A stretch of DNA of 64,000 nucleotides from Methyloglobulus sp. GTDB lineage: Bacteria > Pseudomonadota > Gammaproteobacteria > Methylococcales > Methylomonadaceae. The position numbers were made by a program, and so were the translations under genes. This document shows, piece by piece, positions 7,973-17,006 of this stretch; the first letter of the stretch is position 1; the number at the start of each line of letters is the position of its first letter. The stretch lies in contig JABFQX010000031.1 in assembly GCA_013141505.1 (NCBI GenBank), forward strand, positions 1 to 64,000, read 5' to 3'. The notes below the pieces were generated by a model, which worked only from the letters and a program-made list of their open reading frames with translations, was not told where the DNA came from and did no database searches.

Positions 7973-9415
7973 ATGAAGATGCACATAGATTTTGCCGGTT
8001 TTCTGCACAACTTTTATGCAACGTCGCTACGACAGTTATTGATTATATTTCCGTCAGTACTGGTTGGTACGGCATTTTTAAATGAAGCAGTTGCCGTTCC
8101 GTTGGCTTCCCGTGCCGATATTACCATCAAAAAAATTATTGATACCCAATCCACATGGCCTTCCGTCCGGCTTGCAAAGCCGAATCAAGCCAAACCAACA
8201 GCGTTGTATTACCTGAAGATTAATGGCGATATTTATCGGGTGAATTTAGTGACCGGTATCCAAGCGCGCGTGTACGCCGCAGCCCAACACCATCTCGGTA
8301 ATGTGCAAGGATTTGCTATCGGGCCGACCGGTATTTTCTATCTGGTGGGTAATGAGGATTTAGCCAACAACCTGACTCGCGCCACCATTGTGAAAGGCGT
8401 ATTGGATACGACGACCAAGAAGGTGGTATGGTCTACTCTCGCGCAAACCGCCACTTATCCAAGAAGCGCGACAGCGTTCGATCACCGTTTCAATGGCATT
8501 GTAGTTGCTCCGGCGGGTGATTTTATCTATGTCAACAGTGGTTCGCGTACCGATCATGGTGAAATTCAGACGGCGGGAGGTTTGTATCCCAACACCCGTG
8601 AAGTGGGCTTGACGGCTTTTATCCTGCGCTTGCCAGCCAACGGTAGCAATATCAGTTTACCGAATAGTCGGGCATTATTAAGGTCGGTAGGTTATATTTT
8701 TGCTGAAGGAACCCGTAATACCTTTGATATGGCCTTTGCGCCGAACGGGGATTTGTTCGGTGCCGAAAACGGCCCTGATCGCGATATGGCTGAGGAGTTA
8801 AACTGGCTTCAGCTCGGTAAGCATTACGGCTTTCCCTGGCGGATAGGCGGGATGGATAATCCCCAACAATTTGCCAATTATGATCCGACTAAAGACTTGT
8901 TGCTGGACAGCCGTTTTACGGCAGTTAAAAAAGGCTATTATCAAAATGATCCTACCTATCCTGCGCGTCCGGTCAGGGCATTGGTTGAGCCAATCGTTAA
9001 TTTAGGTCCCGATGCAGACAGTTACCGTGATCCCTTGGATGGGGTTGTTAAAGATGCTAGTGGTTTGGGGATGCCGTTTAGCACCTTTACGGCGCATCGT
9101 TCACCACTTGGTTTAGTGTTTGATACGGCAAATGCCATGAGTCCTGAATTTCAGGGCGATGGTTTTATGTCGAGCTGGACGCCTGGCGATGCGCTCGGTG
9201 CATCAGTGCCTGGTCCGTACAAAGATCCCAGCCAGGATTTGCTGCATTTGAATCTGACGAAAGTGAGTGCGACCAAATACCAACTGCAAACAACCCGCAT
9301 CGTTAGCGGTTTTGCGCGACCTATTGATGCGGAAATTATTGGCAATAAAATCTATGTGTTGGAGTATGGCGGAACTCAAGCAATCTGGGAAATTACCCTG
9401 CCGGCCAAGATTTAA
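7973..9415 (+). CDS. Secreted glucose/sorbosone dehydrogenase-like (GSDH) beta-propeller protein
   Basis: 480 residues with an N-terminal hydrophobic segment (about 18-42, ending near NEAVAVPLAS) taken as a signal peptide. The middle contains FAEGTRNTFDMAFAPNGDLF followed by GAENGPDRDMAEELNWL, typical of PQQ-dependent soluble aldose dehydrogenases (Gly-x-RN, the Asn-Gly-Asp loop, and the acidic GP-D-DE loop). Family members oxidise sugars with PQQ in the periplasm, but the substrate here is unknown and PQQ binding is inferred. The ATG has GAGGAG 6 nt upstream. It is monocistronic by its surroundings. Confidence 0.75.
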   Translation: MKMHIDFAGFLHNFYATSLRQLLIIFPSVLVGTAFLNEAVAVPLASRADITIKKIIDTQSTWPSVRLAKPNQAKPTALYYLKINGDIYRVNLVTGIQARVYAAAQHHLGNVQGFAIGPTGIFYLVGNEDLANNLTRATIVKGVLDTTTKKVVWSTLAQTATYPRSATAFDHRFNGIVVAPAGDFIYVNSGSRTDHGEIQTAGGLYPNTREVGLTAFILRLPANGSNISLPNSRALLRSVGYIFAEGTRNTFDMAFAPNGDLFGAENGPDRDMAEELNWLQLGKHYGFPWRIGGMDNPQQFANYDPTKDLLLDSRFTAVKKGYYQNDPTYPARPVRALVEPIVNLGPDADSYRDPLDGVVKDASGLGMPFSTFTAHRSPLGLVFDTANAMSPEFQGDGFMSSWTPGDALGASVPGPYKDPSQDLLHLNLTKVSATKYQLQTTRIVSGFARPIDAEIIGNKIYVLEYGGTQAIWEITLPAKI

Positions 9416-9497
9416 CTCGGCACGGCTTTAAAATCGGGCATTCAATTATATGTACAAAGTGTCGCCCAGGGATGGGCTTCACTGATCTAGCTAACGG

Positions 9498-10619
9498 TTA
9501 GCCAGCTACGTTCAAATACTGTAATAGACGTACTAAACACCAGGCAACTCCGCCTGCGGCAGGTATTGTCAAAACCCAAGCCCAAACAATGCGTTCGATA
9601 ATGGCAAGTTTTAACGCATACGGATTTTTGGCAAAACCCACGCCCATAATTGCCGTGGATATGCTATGCGTTGTTGATACCGGCATACCAAAGTGCGCTG
9701 CGACAAGCAGAATGGTTGCCGAACTGGTTTCTGCCGCAAAGCCGTTAATCGGATGCAGCTTTACCATTTTATGCCCCAGGGTCTTAATAATTCGCCAGCC
9801 GCCAATCGCCGTCCCTGCCGCCATGACCGCAGCGCAGGTAAATACAATCCAGATGTCAATATCTTTTTCTCCACCGTCAGGGCGCAAAAAGTTCGCCCAA
9901 GTTGGCAGGTTGTCCAGTGTGCCGCCAACGTGTGCGCCATAAATTGCCAAGGCGATAATGCCCATCGTTTTTTGGGCATCGTTACTGCCGTGGGCAAAGC
10001 CCATATAACCTGCTGATAATAACTGTGATTTTCCGAATACCCGGTTAATCCACTTGGGGCGTGATATGCGAGCTAACAAGCCACCCGACGAATTCATGCC
10101 ACTGATGACCGCCATCAACAGCCCCATAATCAGGATGCCCAGAGTGAAACCTGCGACAGGCGAGCTAAACATCGGTATCACTACTTTCCAAAGGATACCT
10201 TTATTATCCCCCCAGGTTGCTGCCGTTTTAGACCAAATTAGGACATCGAAATTATTGTTGCTTGCCGCAAGTGCCGCGCCGCATAAACCGCCAATCAACG
10301 CATGGCTGGATGACGAAGGAAGACCCAGCGCCCAGGTGATTAGGTTCCAGATAATTGCGCCAACTAAAGCACAGATAAGCACTTGGGAGCTGATATGCAG
10401 TACGTCGGTATCCACAAGGCCTGATGCGATGGTTTTGGCGACCGCCGTTCCCCATAATGCACCGACAAGGTTGGTGGTTGCAGCGAGCATGACCGCCTGG
10501 GAGGGGGTCAACACTTTTGTGGCGACTACAGTCGCAATGGAGTTTGCGGTGTCGTGAAAGCCATTGATGAATTCAAAGACAAGCGCCACCAAGATGACAA
10601 GCAAAAGCATGGTCAGCAT
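9498..10619 (-). CDS. pit: Inorganic phosphate transporter, PiT family
   Basis: 373 residues, mostly membrane helices. The two signature PiT repeats are present: FINGFHDTANSIATVVATK near the N-terminus and GFAHGSNDAQKTMGIIALA in the middle. The protein imports phosphate, usually as a metal-phosphate/H+ or Na+ symporter. It follows a DUF47 gene by 10 nt, the usual pairing for low-affinity phosphate uptake. AAGGATCC precedes the start. Confidence 0.93.
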   Translation of the reverse strand: MLTMLLLVILVALVFEFINGFHDTANSIATVVATKVLTPSQAVMLAATTNLVGALWGTAVAKTIASGLVDTDVLHISSQVLICALVGAIIWNLITWALGLPSSSSHALIGGLCGAALAASNNNFDVLIWSKTAATWGDNKGILWKVVIPMFSSPVAGFTLGILIMGLLMAVISGMNSSGGLLARISRPKWINRVFGKSQLLSAGYMGFAHGSNDAQKTMGIIALAIYGAHVGGTLDNLPTWANFLRPDGGEKDIDIWIVFTCAAVMAAGTAIGGWRIIKTLGHKMVKLHPINGFAAETSSATILLVAAHFGMPVSTTHSISTAIMGVGFAKNPYALKLAIIERIVWAWVLTIPAAGGVAWCLVRLLQYLNVAG

Positions 10620-10629
10620 GACGGGATCC

Positions 10630-11259
10630 TTATGAATTTTTTAGGACGATGTGAAGGATCACATTGCCGGCATCGCGGCAGCGGTCTATTGCTTTTTCAA
10701 GGATTTCAAACAGATCCTTTTTCACCAGATAACGGATCGGGTCGGTCTCATTGGCATAGAGGTCACGGTACAATTCGAGGATTTTGCGATCAGCTTCAGC
10801 TTCGATGACCTGTAATTGATCGTTCAAACCTTTCACTAGCTCCAGATCCATACCGTTACGTAGCGATCCGACCATTTGCTCCAGAATTCCACATGCACTT
10901 TCCAGCATAGTGGCGCGGGAGGTGAAATTGACATCGCCGATCCGCGACAAGGCGAGGGTATGGCGTTCGGCAAATTTTTCAACCACTTTTGGAATTTTAT
11001 AAAGCGCGCTATTCAGTGCTTCAATATCTTCACGTTCCAACACCGTAACAAACGTATTGACCAACTCTTGGCTGATTTGTCCGGCGATGTCTTTTTCACG
11101 GCGGCGTGCAGATTTGAATTTTTCCAGTGACCGAGCCTCAACCGGATTGCTTAGCAGTTCTATCAATGCCCGTGCCGATTCACGGGCAGACTCGGCACTG
11201 GCTTCAAGCAAGCCATAGAATCTATCACCTTTGCCGAAAATAGTTTGCAATGAAAACAT
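10630..11259 (-). CDS. DUF47 (PhoU-like) phosphate transport regulator
   Basis: 209 residues, all-helical. The family pattern FGKGDRFYGLLEASAES near the start and the C-terminal IRYLVKKDLFEILEKAIDR are clear. DUF47 proteins resemble PhoU and are nearly always encoded next to PiT transporters, which they are thought to control. It is the first gene of a two-gene operon with pit, with a good ribosome site (GGAAAGGAC). Confidence 0.9.
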   Translation of the reverse strand: MFSLQTIFGKGDRFYGLLEASAESARESARALIELLSNPVEARSLEKFKSARRREKDIAGQISQELVNTFVTVLEREDIEALNSALYKIPKVVEKFAERHTLALSRIGDVNFTSRATMLESACGILEQMVGSLRNGMDLELVKGLNDQLQVIEAEADRKILELYRDLYANETDPIRYLVKKDLFEILEKAIDRCRDAGNVILHIVLKNS

Positions 11260-11350
11260 GTCCTTTCCCTCATTCTCTTATTATTTAACGCTCATTATCG
11301 CATAACAGGGCTACCAGGATAATAATTACCGAACCGGATCGGTACACTTG

Positions 11351-11875
11351 TTATTTACCGTAAAACGAGTAATCGGCATGGTACGGAACCTTTGTTTCCG
11401 ATCCCAGATGATTGGTATTGCATCCTGTTGTTGGTGCTAATCCGCCTTGGGTATTGAAACGTAAAATAAATTGTGTGCCCGAAAGTACGCCGACACCGTT
11501 GTATTCGGTTGTCGCCAACAATAACCAGGGGACTGCATTGGTATCGGGCGAATCAATTTGTTGCACCATTTTTGCCTTTACGCTGCTGCCATCTTTATAT
11601 TTCCAAGTTGGCCCAGCGCCATGAGATCCCACTTCAGTTTTCTGGTCGTCATCAAAAAGGATGGCTTCAGGCGCTTGCCATTTCCATTCATAAGCACCTG
11701 GAACCTGAGGGGCTAAAGTCTGGCTGCATTGATAAATCTGCACACCTTCGGCATGGACTGTTTTTATCAGGTTGCTGCCCTGGGGCATTTTTAGCAGATC
11801 TGTCAGGTTATCCGCTACAGCCAATTGTGGAGACAGGATCAAGGCGAGAGGCAATAAAGTATTTCTTAAGAGCAT
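11351..11875 (-). CDS. DUF3455 secreted protein
   Basis: 174 residues with a signal peptide (cleavage near AVADN). The body has VHAEGVQIYQC, YEWKWQAPEAILFDD, GPTWKYKDGSSVKAKM and PWLLLATTEYNG, the conserved blocks of DUF3455, a family of exported proteins with no assigned function. It starts 6 nt after the stop of the upstream dehydrogenase gene, so the two are probably co-transcribed. Two cysteines (in YQCSQ and GCNTN) could form a disulfide. Confidence 0.8.
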   Translation of the reverse strand: MLLRNTLLPLALILSPQLAVADNLTDLLKMPQGSNLIKTVHAEGVQIYQCSQTLAPQVPGAYEWKWQAPEAILFDDDQKTEVGSHGAGPTWKYKDGSSVKAKMVQQIDSPDTNAVPWLLLATTEYNGVGVLSGTQFILRFNTQGGLAPTTGCNTNHLGSETKVPYHADYSFYGK

Positions 11876-11881
11876 AAGGTT

Positions 11882-12577
11882 CTACCAAGGCAAGTTTTTG
11901 CCGTCATATTTTATAAAGTGACCCGTTTGAGCCAGGGTAAAGTTTTCGATTACATGACGCATACCGGTCACACTGGTCTTGCTGTCAATTAATGCATTTG
12001 CGCCGCCCATGTCGGTTAGTACCCAGCCCGGATGCAAAATCAATACGCCGATACCATCCGGTTTTAAATCAATCGACACGCTTTTCATCGCTGCATTTAA
12101 TGCTGCTTTGCTGGATCGGTACAAGATACTGCCACCACTGCCATTGTCGGACAGGCTGCCCATTAAGCTGCTTATGTTGACTATCAGCTTATTGCCGCCA
12201 TGTTTGAGATGCGGCAAAAAGGCTTCTGCCAATTTAACTGGGGCTTGTGTGTTAATAATCAACGTATTCAGCCATGATTGGTAATCGAGATACCCAAAAC
12301 CGTGGTCGCGTTGATCGCCGTAAACACCCGCATTATTGATTAATATGTCAATCGGGGTATTTAATAGTTTTTTGCTTAAGTTATCGACTTGATTAAAATC
12401 AGCAACATCCAGGTCTTCGACCTGTATCGTCGGGTAGTGTTGGCATAAATCGTTTAATGCGCGGGCTTGGGCGGGATTACGGCAACAAGCGATCACCTGC
12501 CAATTGTTGTCTGCATATTGGCGGCAAAACTCCAATCCTAAGCCGCGGTTGGCGCCGGTAATTAAAACGGTTGGCAT
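11882..12577 (-). CDS. Short-chain dehydrogenase/reductase (C-factor-like)
   Basis: 231 residues with a classical SDR layout: TGANRGLG (7-14), NNAG (81-84), Ser136/Ser137, Tyr153 and Lys157 in YRSSK. The N-terminal coenzyme loop has Arg33 after the second strand, which fits NADP(H). It resembles the C-factor/CsgA-like branch of the family (a small SDR with a loop after HPGWVLTDMGG). Substrate unknown. Followed by the DUF3455 gene. Confidence 0.88.
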   Translation of the reverse strand: MPTVLITGANRGLGLEFCRQYADNNWQVIACCRNPAQARALNDLCQHYPTIQVEDLDVADFNQVDNLSKKLLNTPIDILINNAGVYGDQRDHGFGYLDYQSWLNTLIINTQAPVKLAEAFLPHLKHGGNKLIVNISSLMGSLSDNGSGGSILYRSSKAALNAAMKSVSIDLKPDGIGVLILHPGWVLTDMGGANALIDSKTSVTGMRHVIENFTLAQTGHFIKYDGKNLPW

Positions 12578-12769
12578 TCGGGTGTCTCCTTAAAAATGAC
12601 GGGAAAATGGATAAGCAAAAAATTAATCTTAATGTGGCCTTACGCTAAAGCATGGTCAATGTGAATTGGCTACAAAGGCCTGGGCATGGTTTCAGAATCA
12701 CGCGAATAGCCTTTGTTGCTGAAATTATCTTATAATCTTTATTATAAATTTCCTATTTAAAGTGCTTAT

Positions 12770-13015
12770 ATGACAACAAAAACCAACCATCCCTTAGCGG
12801 TTGACGTGCAAGAAGGCGAGCGTTATTCATGGTGCAGTTGCGGTTACAGCCAGGCCATGCCTTTATGCGACCACTCACACCGGGAAAAATCAACCAAAAA
12901 ATCGGTGAAATTTTTTGCCGAAACGACAGGTTACATCGAGTTGTGCGGGTGTGCCGAAACGCTGACACCACCTTATTGTGACCAAGTTCAATGTAAGAAA
13001 TTAATTCCAGCATAA
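12770..13015 (+). CDS. CDGSH iron-sulfur domain protein
   Basis: 81 residues, soluble, with two CDGSH-type halves. The first (Cys22-x-Cys24, Cys33, His37 in PLCDHSH) has all four ligands of a 2Fe-2S cluster, though the Gly is replaced by His. The second (Cys59-x-Cys61, Cys70) has Gln74 where the fourth ligand His should be, so that site is incomplete. The stop overlaps the next start as TAATG. Function is likely electron or cluster transfer; the partner is unknown. Confidence 0.82.
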   Translation: MTTKTNHPLAVDVQEGERYSWCSCGYSQAMPLCDHSHREKSTKKSVKFFAETTGYIELCGCAETLTPPYCDQVQCKKLIPA

Positions 13016-13491
13016 TGGCCGTAGAAATCGAGCATAAATTTTTGCTTGCCAACGATGAGTGGCGCAATCATATCCAGAAATCCGTCTATTACAAACAGGG
13101 TTATCTCAGTTCACAACCGACCAGTTCCATACGGGTTCGTATCGCCGATAAACAGGCTTGGTTAAATATCAAAAGTGCAGTCATCGGGACGCACAGGCAG
13201 GAGTATGAATATGAGATTCCTTGCGCCGATGCCAATGAAATAATTGAGGCATTATGCGCCAAGCCTTTGGTTGAAAAGGTACGCCATTTTGTCTCGAATG
13301 ATAAGCATCTTTGGGAAATTGATGAGTTTGAAGGGGATAACAAAGGTCTTATAGTTGCCGAAATTGAACTCAAAGCAATCGGCGAAACCTTCCTGAAACC
13401 CGCTTGGCTGGGCGCGGAAGTCACCCATGAGTTGCGTTATTACAACAATAATTTGGTAAAACATCCCTATTCTAAATGGGCTAATAAATAA
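13015..13491 (+). CDS. CYTH domain protein (inorganic triphosphatase-like)
   Basis: 158 residues. It begins MAVEIEHKFLL, the signature ExExK motif of CYTH enzymes (Glu4, Glu6, Lys8). RVRIADKQAWLNIK (basic residues on the tunnel strand), EYEYEIP and AEIELK follow in the usual order. Small bacterial members hydrolyse inorganic triphosphate with Mg2+; other activities are known. Translation is coupled to the CDGSH gene. Confidence 0.87.
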   Translation: MAVEIEHKFLLANDEWRNHIQKSVYYKQGYLSSQPTSSIRVRIADKQAWLNIKSAVIGTHRQEYEYEIPCADANEIIEALCAKPLVEKVRHFVSNDKHLWEIDEFEGDNKGLIVAEIELKAIGETFLKPAWLGAEVTHELRYYNNNLVKHPYSKWANK

Positions 13492-13544
13492 ATGTTTCAT
13501 ACACCTATTGAATAGTACAAGAAATTGTTTTATAGTTTAGTTGT

Positions 13545-14231
13545 ATGAAAAAAACAACTATTGTTGCATTATTGCTACTAAGCCTAAATTGTTTCGCAGA
13601 TGACTTGAACCCATCCAGCTTGGCGATTGAATCTCAGTGGGCATCGATTTACTACAAAATGCCGAAAGGTCGGCAGGAAGCGGCCTATGATGCGTTGCTT
13701 GATAAAGCCACGCAGTTGTCGAAACGCTTTCCCAACCAAGCTGAACCATTGTTCTGGCAGGCCGTGATCTTGGCAACCAATGCCGAACTAAAAGATGGGC
13801 TTTCTGCACTTGAATCTATCAATAAAGCCAAGGATTTGCTGGTCGAAGCCATCAACATTGATCCCAAAACGGCAAATGGTTCGGCTTACGTAACCCTTGG
13901 GACACTCTATTATATGGTGCCCAAATGGCCGATTGCGTTTGGTGACAATGAAAAAGCCGAGGAAATGTTTCAGGCGGCTTTGAAGATCAATCCGAATGGC
14001 ATTGATGCCAATTATTTTTATGGCGATTTTTTGTCGGCAAATAGAAAAACTAAGCAAGCGCAACACTATTTTGAAAAAGCCTTGGCAGCGCCGTCCAGGC
14101 AAGAGCAGATATTTGCCGACACCAAGCTAAAAGATCAGGTAAAAATTGCCCTTGCCAACACCAAAAATACCAAAATCAACGGCGTAAAACATGCGTTTTT
14201 GTCGCTGTTACATTCCGCGAGCGCAGACTGA
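13545..14231 (+). CDS. Secreted TPR-like protein
   Basis: 228 residues with a signal peptide (MKKTTIVALLLLSLNCFA). The mature part is helical with TPR-like pairs: NQAEPLFWQAVILATNAEL, LVEAINIDPKTANGSAYVTL, AEEMFQAALKINPNGIDANY and HYFEKALAAPSR. Alanines, prolines and tyrosines occupy typical tetratricopeptide positions. Probably periplasmic; partner unknown. Confidence 0.75.
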   Translation: MKKTTIVALLLLSLNCFADDLNPSSLAIESQWASIYYKMPKGRQEAAYDALLDKATQLSKRFPNQAEPLFWQAVILATNAELKDGLSALESINKAKDLLVEAINIDPKTANGSAYVTLGTLYYMVPKWPIAFGDNEKAEEMFQAALKINPNGIDANYFYGDFLSANRKTKQAQHYFEKALAAPSRQEQIFADTKLKDQVKIALANTKNTKINGVKHAFLSLLHSASAD

Positions 14232-14251
14232 ACACGTTTTGATAACACAGC

Positions 14252-14944
14252 TTATTTTTTAATAAGCGTTATCAATTGAGATTGGTCATCAATCGTCAGT
14301 TTAAAACGGCCAAGCGCACTCATTCCCAGCAGTTTGTTGTTGCCTAATTGCTGGTCGTTTACAAAAGCCACTTCTACGTTTTCCAGGATTTCCTCCGCAA
14401 GCCTGACTTTCTGCAAATTGCCGATTTTGGCGATCATTTCTCCGTTGGCGGTCTGCAATTTACGCTCAGTGAAAGCAAATTCGCCAAGCCCCAATGTGGT
14501 TATCATCGATTCTGGCAAAACGATGAGGTCAGCACCGGTATCGACTGTCATCTCAAGTGTTTGCCATATTGCGCCGTCGCCGGACAAGTCAACCGAAACC
14601 AGCGAATGCCCATCCTGGTTACGGGTTGGTAGCAGCAAGCCTGGGTCAGTCTTATGCTTTTTATTGATAATCACAACCTGCTCAATCCGGCCTTTGGGAT
14701 TTTGATTGATAATGTGATTGTATGGCGCTAGCGCTTGGCGCAGTTGCTGTTCCGGGGCGCCATGGACTTTAGCGGCAGGGTCATCAGCTATTTTATCCAA
14801 GCCACTCAGGCGAAATTTCATCCGGTCTTGCAGCAAAATGATCTGGTCTGCCAAATTATCAGCCTGCCTTGTCGTGTCTGCGTGAACAGGACACGCCAAT
14901 GCGATGAATAAGTAACTTAAGAGGAGCGGTGGTCGGATTTTCAC
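14252..14944 (-). CDS. Periplasmic retropepsin-like aspartyl protease
   Basis: About 230 residues if started at the GTG at 14944, which leads directly into a signal peptide (KIRPPLLLSYLFIALACPVHA). A longer frame reaches 15034, but its first 30 codons come from the palindromic element at 14965-15092, so I prefer the GTG. The catalytic motif VDTGADLIVLP (Asp135) and the later LLGMSALGRFKLTI are typical of clan AA retropepsin-like bacterial proteins. An N-terminal coiled region (LADQIILLQDRMKFRL) precedes it. A second member of the family is encoded at 58386-58994. Confidence 0.75.
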   Translation of the reverse strand: MKIRPPLLLSYLFIALACPVHADTTRQADNLADQIILLQDRMKFRLSGLDKIADDPAAKVHGAPEQQLRQALAPYNHIINQNPKGRIEQVVIINKKHKTDPGLLLPTRNQDGHSLVSVDLSGDGAIWQTLEMTVDTGADLIVLPESMITTLGLGEFAFTERKLQTANGEMIAKIGNLQKVRLAEEILENVEVAFVNDQQLGNNKLLGMSALGRFKLTIDDQSQLITLIKK

Positions 14945-14964
14945 GTTGAAAATATTATTTATGT

Positions 14965-15092
14965 GGATCTCTAAAAATTCAAAAAAGCTCCTTCCCCCTC
15001 TGGGAGAAGGTTGGGGTGAGGAATTTAAAATCAAGCACTTACAATCCTCACCCTAGCTCTCTCCCAGAGGGAGAGGGGGTTTTTAGAGGTCC
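14965..15092. repeat. Nested palindromic (MITE-like) element
   Basis: A 128-nt element starts GGATCTCTAAAAA (14965-14977) and ends with the near inverse TTTTTAGAGGTCC (15080-15092). Inside, CCCCCTCTGGGAGAAGG and TGGGGTGAGGA face TCCTCACCC and CTCCCAGAGGGAGAGGGGG. It could fold into one long hairpin. Confidence 0.75.
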
Positions 15093-15113
15093 GCTTTTGC
15101 TATTTAATAGTGA

Positions 15114-15623
15114 CTATTTATTACCTAGATAGTCCATTTTGCCAATATCGACACCATTATGGCGCAGGATGGCATAAGTAATCGTGACATGAAAATACAA
15201 ATTGGGCAGTACAAAATCAAGCAGGTAAGGTTGGCCGATAAAGTTGATGTCTTTGCCGCGCAGCGTCAGCGTAACAGATTTGCCTTCGCTGCCATTGATT
15301 TGTTCGGCGTTGATGCTTTGCAAAAAAGCCACGGTTTTGGCAATTCGCGCCTGTAAGTCGGCAAAGGTTGCTTCGTTATCTGCGTAACTTGGCACATCAA
15401 CACCAGCAAGACGAGCTGCGCCACCTTTGACAATATCAGTCGCTATTTGTATCTGCTTTGCCAGCGGATACATATCCGGTGCCAAGCGTGCGTTGACGAA
15501 GATTGCCGGATCGATGTTCTTCGTTTCGGCATGGACAACAGCTTTTTCGAGGATTGCAGATAAATTGCCTAACATCCTGACAAAAACAGGGATTGAGGCA
15601 TCGTACATGGACAGTGACATCAT
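15114..15623 (-). CDS. DUF1993 family protein
   Basis: 169 residues, helical, matching DUF1993: MYDASIPVFVRMLGNLSAIL at the start, ARLAPDMYPLAKQIQIATD in the middle and LPNLYFHVTITYAILRHNGV at the end. These are DinB-like four-helix proteins with no known function. GGAG precedes the ATG at 15623. Neighbouring genes give no functional link. Confidence 0.85.
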   Translation of the reverse strand: MMSLSMYDASIPVFVRMLGNLSAILEKAVVHAETKNIDPAIFVNARLAPDMYPLAKQIQIATDIVKGGAARLAGVDVPSYADNEATFADLQARIAKTVAFLQSINAEQINGSEGKSVTLTLRGKDINFIGQPYLLDFVLPNLYFHVTITYAILRHNGVDIGKMDYLGNK

Positions 15624-15665
15624 ATTTCTCCGGTAAGTTTGGGCTTGGGCATTGTTAAATAAGCC

Positions 15666-16418
15666 CTATAGATCAAGAAAATTTTCTAGTTGTTGCAAGG
15701 TTAGACCTGCTTGGGATGCCAATGCCTTATCTTCATCGGTGTTATACCCCCATAGCGCAAAAATCAGCTTAACATTCGCGAGCTCGGCATTTTTTTGCAC
15801 ATTTAACAGCGTCGGAAGCCTATCTTCGGCAAAAATAAGGTTTTCGTGTGGGTGGCATTCTAACAGTATTTTTAATACCTCCACCTTGCTCATATCGCGA
15901 TCCAGGCCAAAAATGCGTTCATCCGCCAGATCAATTGCATTGGCTTCGAGTATCTGTTTGACGAATCGTTCCTGCTTAGTGGTGATCACATACCAATCAT
16001 GCTGTTGATTAAGCCTGTTCAGCTTTGCCGCTATACCCGAAAACAGGGGATTCATGTTGATCCAGTTAGCTAAATTAGCTTCAATCCAGATATCGCGGGT
16101 TTCACCAAACAATTGCTTTAAATGGCTTACAGATAGTTTGTCATCATGTAACAAAGTTTGGATTCTGTTGTTGTAATCGCAGCAAATAGTATCAATGGTT
16201 TCGCCAAGATGGAGCAGGCGCATCACCAATATGGCTTCATAACCGGTTTCTATCATTGGCCTTAGCAAGCGGAATTTCTCAATAAAAGGTTGTGGCACAG
16301 CCTTGGGCATATCCTGCCAGAGTGTGCCGGCGGCTTTCCAGCCGGTTATCGCTGTTTCCACCGCGCTGTCGCAGATTACGCCATCAAAATCGAGGGCAAA
16401 AATAGTCGGGTTGGTCAT
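15666..16418 (-). CDS. HAD-superfamily hydrolase
   Basis: 250 residues. Motif I is ALDFDGVICDS (nucleophile and acid Asp in DxD), motif II is the YVITTKQ strand, and FAEDRLPTL provides the acidic motif IV. The cap is helical and inserted after motif I. Substrate unknown; probably a phosphatase for a small metabolite. Confidence 0.8.
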   Translation of the reverse strand: MTNPTIFALDFDGVICDSAVETAITGWKAAGTLWQDMPKAVPQPFIEKFRLLRPMIETGYEAILVMRLLHLGETIDTICCDYNNRIQTLLHDDKLSVSHLKQLFGETRDIWIEANLANWINMNPLFSGIAAKLNRLNQQHDWYVITTKQERFVKQILEANAIDLADERIFGLDRDMSKVEVLKILLECHPHENLIFAEDRLPTLLNVQKNAELANVKLIFALWGYNTDEDKALASQAGLTLQQLENFLDL

Positions 16419-16644
16419 TTGGGTAATTCGGAGTCGTTAAGTTTTTTGTGAAATTGTGAAGAATTATTACATCAAAACTTAAAAATCCGAATTGTTTGGT
16501 AAATCATAACGCCAAGTTTCTTGGTAGATTCCAGATTTATACCATTTCTTTTTTGCCGTTATGGCATTAGCAAATACCGTGCTTTGGTTTTGTGTCTGGG
16601 TAACATGCCCCGACACGCCGAAGGTATTAAATGATAGTAACGAT

Positions 16645-16701
16645 GGAGTGCAAAGCTCGCTTTGCTTTTGTCCGCCACTCGCAAAGCGAGCTTTGCACTC
16701 C
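16645..16701. repeat. Perfect 21-bp inverted repeat
   Basis: Arms of 21 nt (16645-16665 and 16681-16701, beginning GGAGTGCAAAGCTCGC and its exact inverse) flank a 15-nt loop. It is probably a REP-like element. Confidence 0.75.
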
Positions 16702-16988
16702 AGCATCGGCTTACTTTAACGGTAATGCATAAGTACCCTAAGGGAATAATTAGAAAGGATAAAATCCTCACGCCAACCAGCGCACTTTGCCCGTCCTTAC
16801 CACAAGTCAGCTTGCAATAAAAGGTAATAATTCACACTTTTCGAGTGGAATAGTTCACAGACAGCACTAACTTAATCGTGCTACGGTGTCTTCGCGACCT
16901 GCCTATTTATATTACATGGGAATAATTTGAGCCTTTTGGATGCGGCAGAGTGCAGGAAGCAATAAAAAATAATGAAAAGGTGGTAAAT

Positions 16989-17006
16989 ACCCTACCTGAG
17001 TAGGGT
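16989..17006. promoter_or_regulatory. Palindromic operator candidate
   Basis: ACCCTAC-CTGA-GTAGGGT is a perfect 7-bp inverted repeat about 225 nt upstream of the phase-variable gene. It could bind a dimeric regulator. No known regulator is recognised. Confidence 0.3.

Noticed and set aside
9464..9477. GCCCA-GGGA-TGGGC as a terminator between convergent genes
   Set aside because: The stem is only 5 bp with no T-run; too weak to call.
10054..10557. 167-codon plus-strand ORF inside pit
   Set aside because: It is the shadow of the PiT gene, which has clear family motifs on the other strand.
14945..15034. 30-residue N-terminal extension of the retropepsin-like gene
   Set aside because: It is translated palindromic repeat and precedes a proper signal peptide that can start at GTG 14944.
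16479..16771. Two overlapping minus-strand ORFs
   Set aside because: Their sequence is largely the inverted repeat at 16645-16701; composition is not protein-like.
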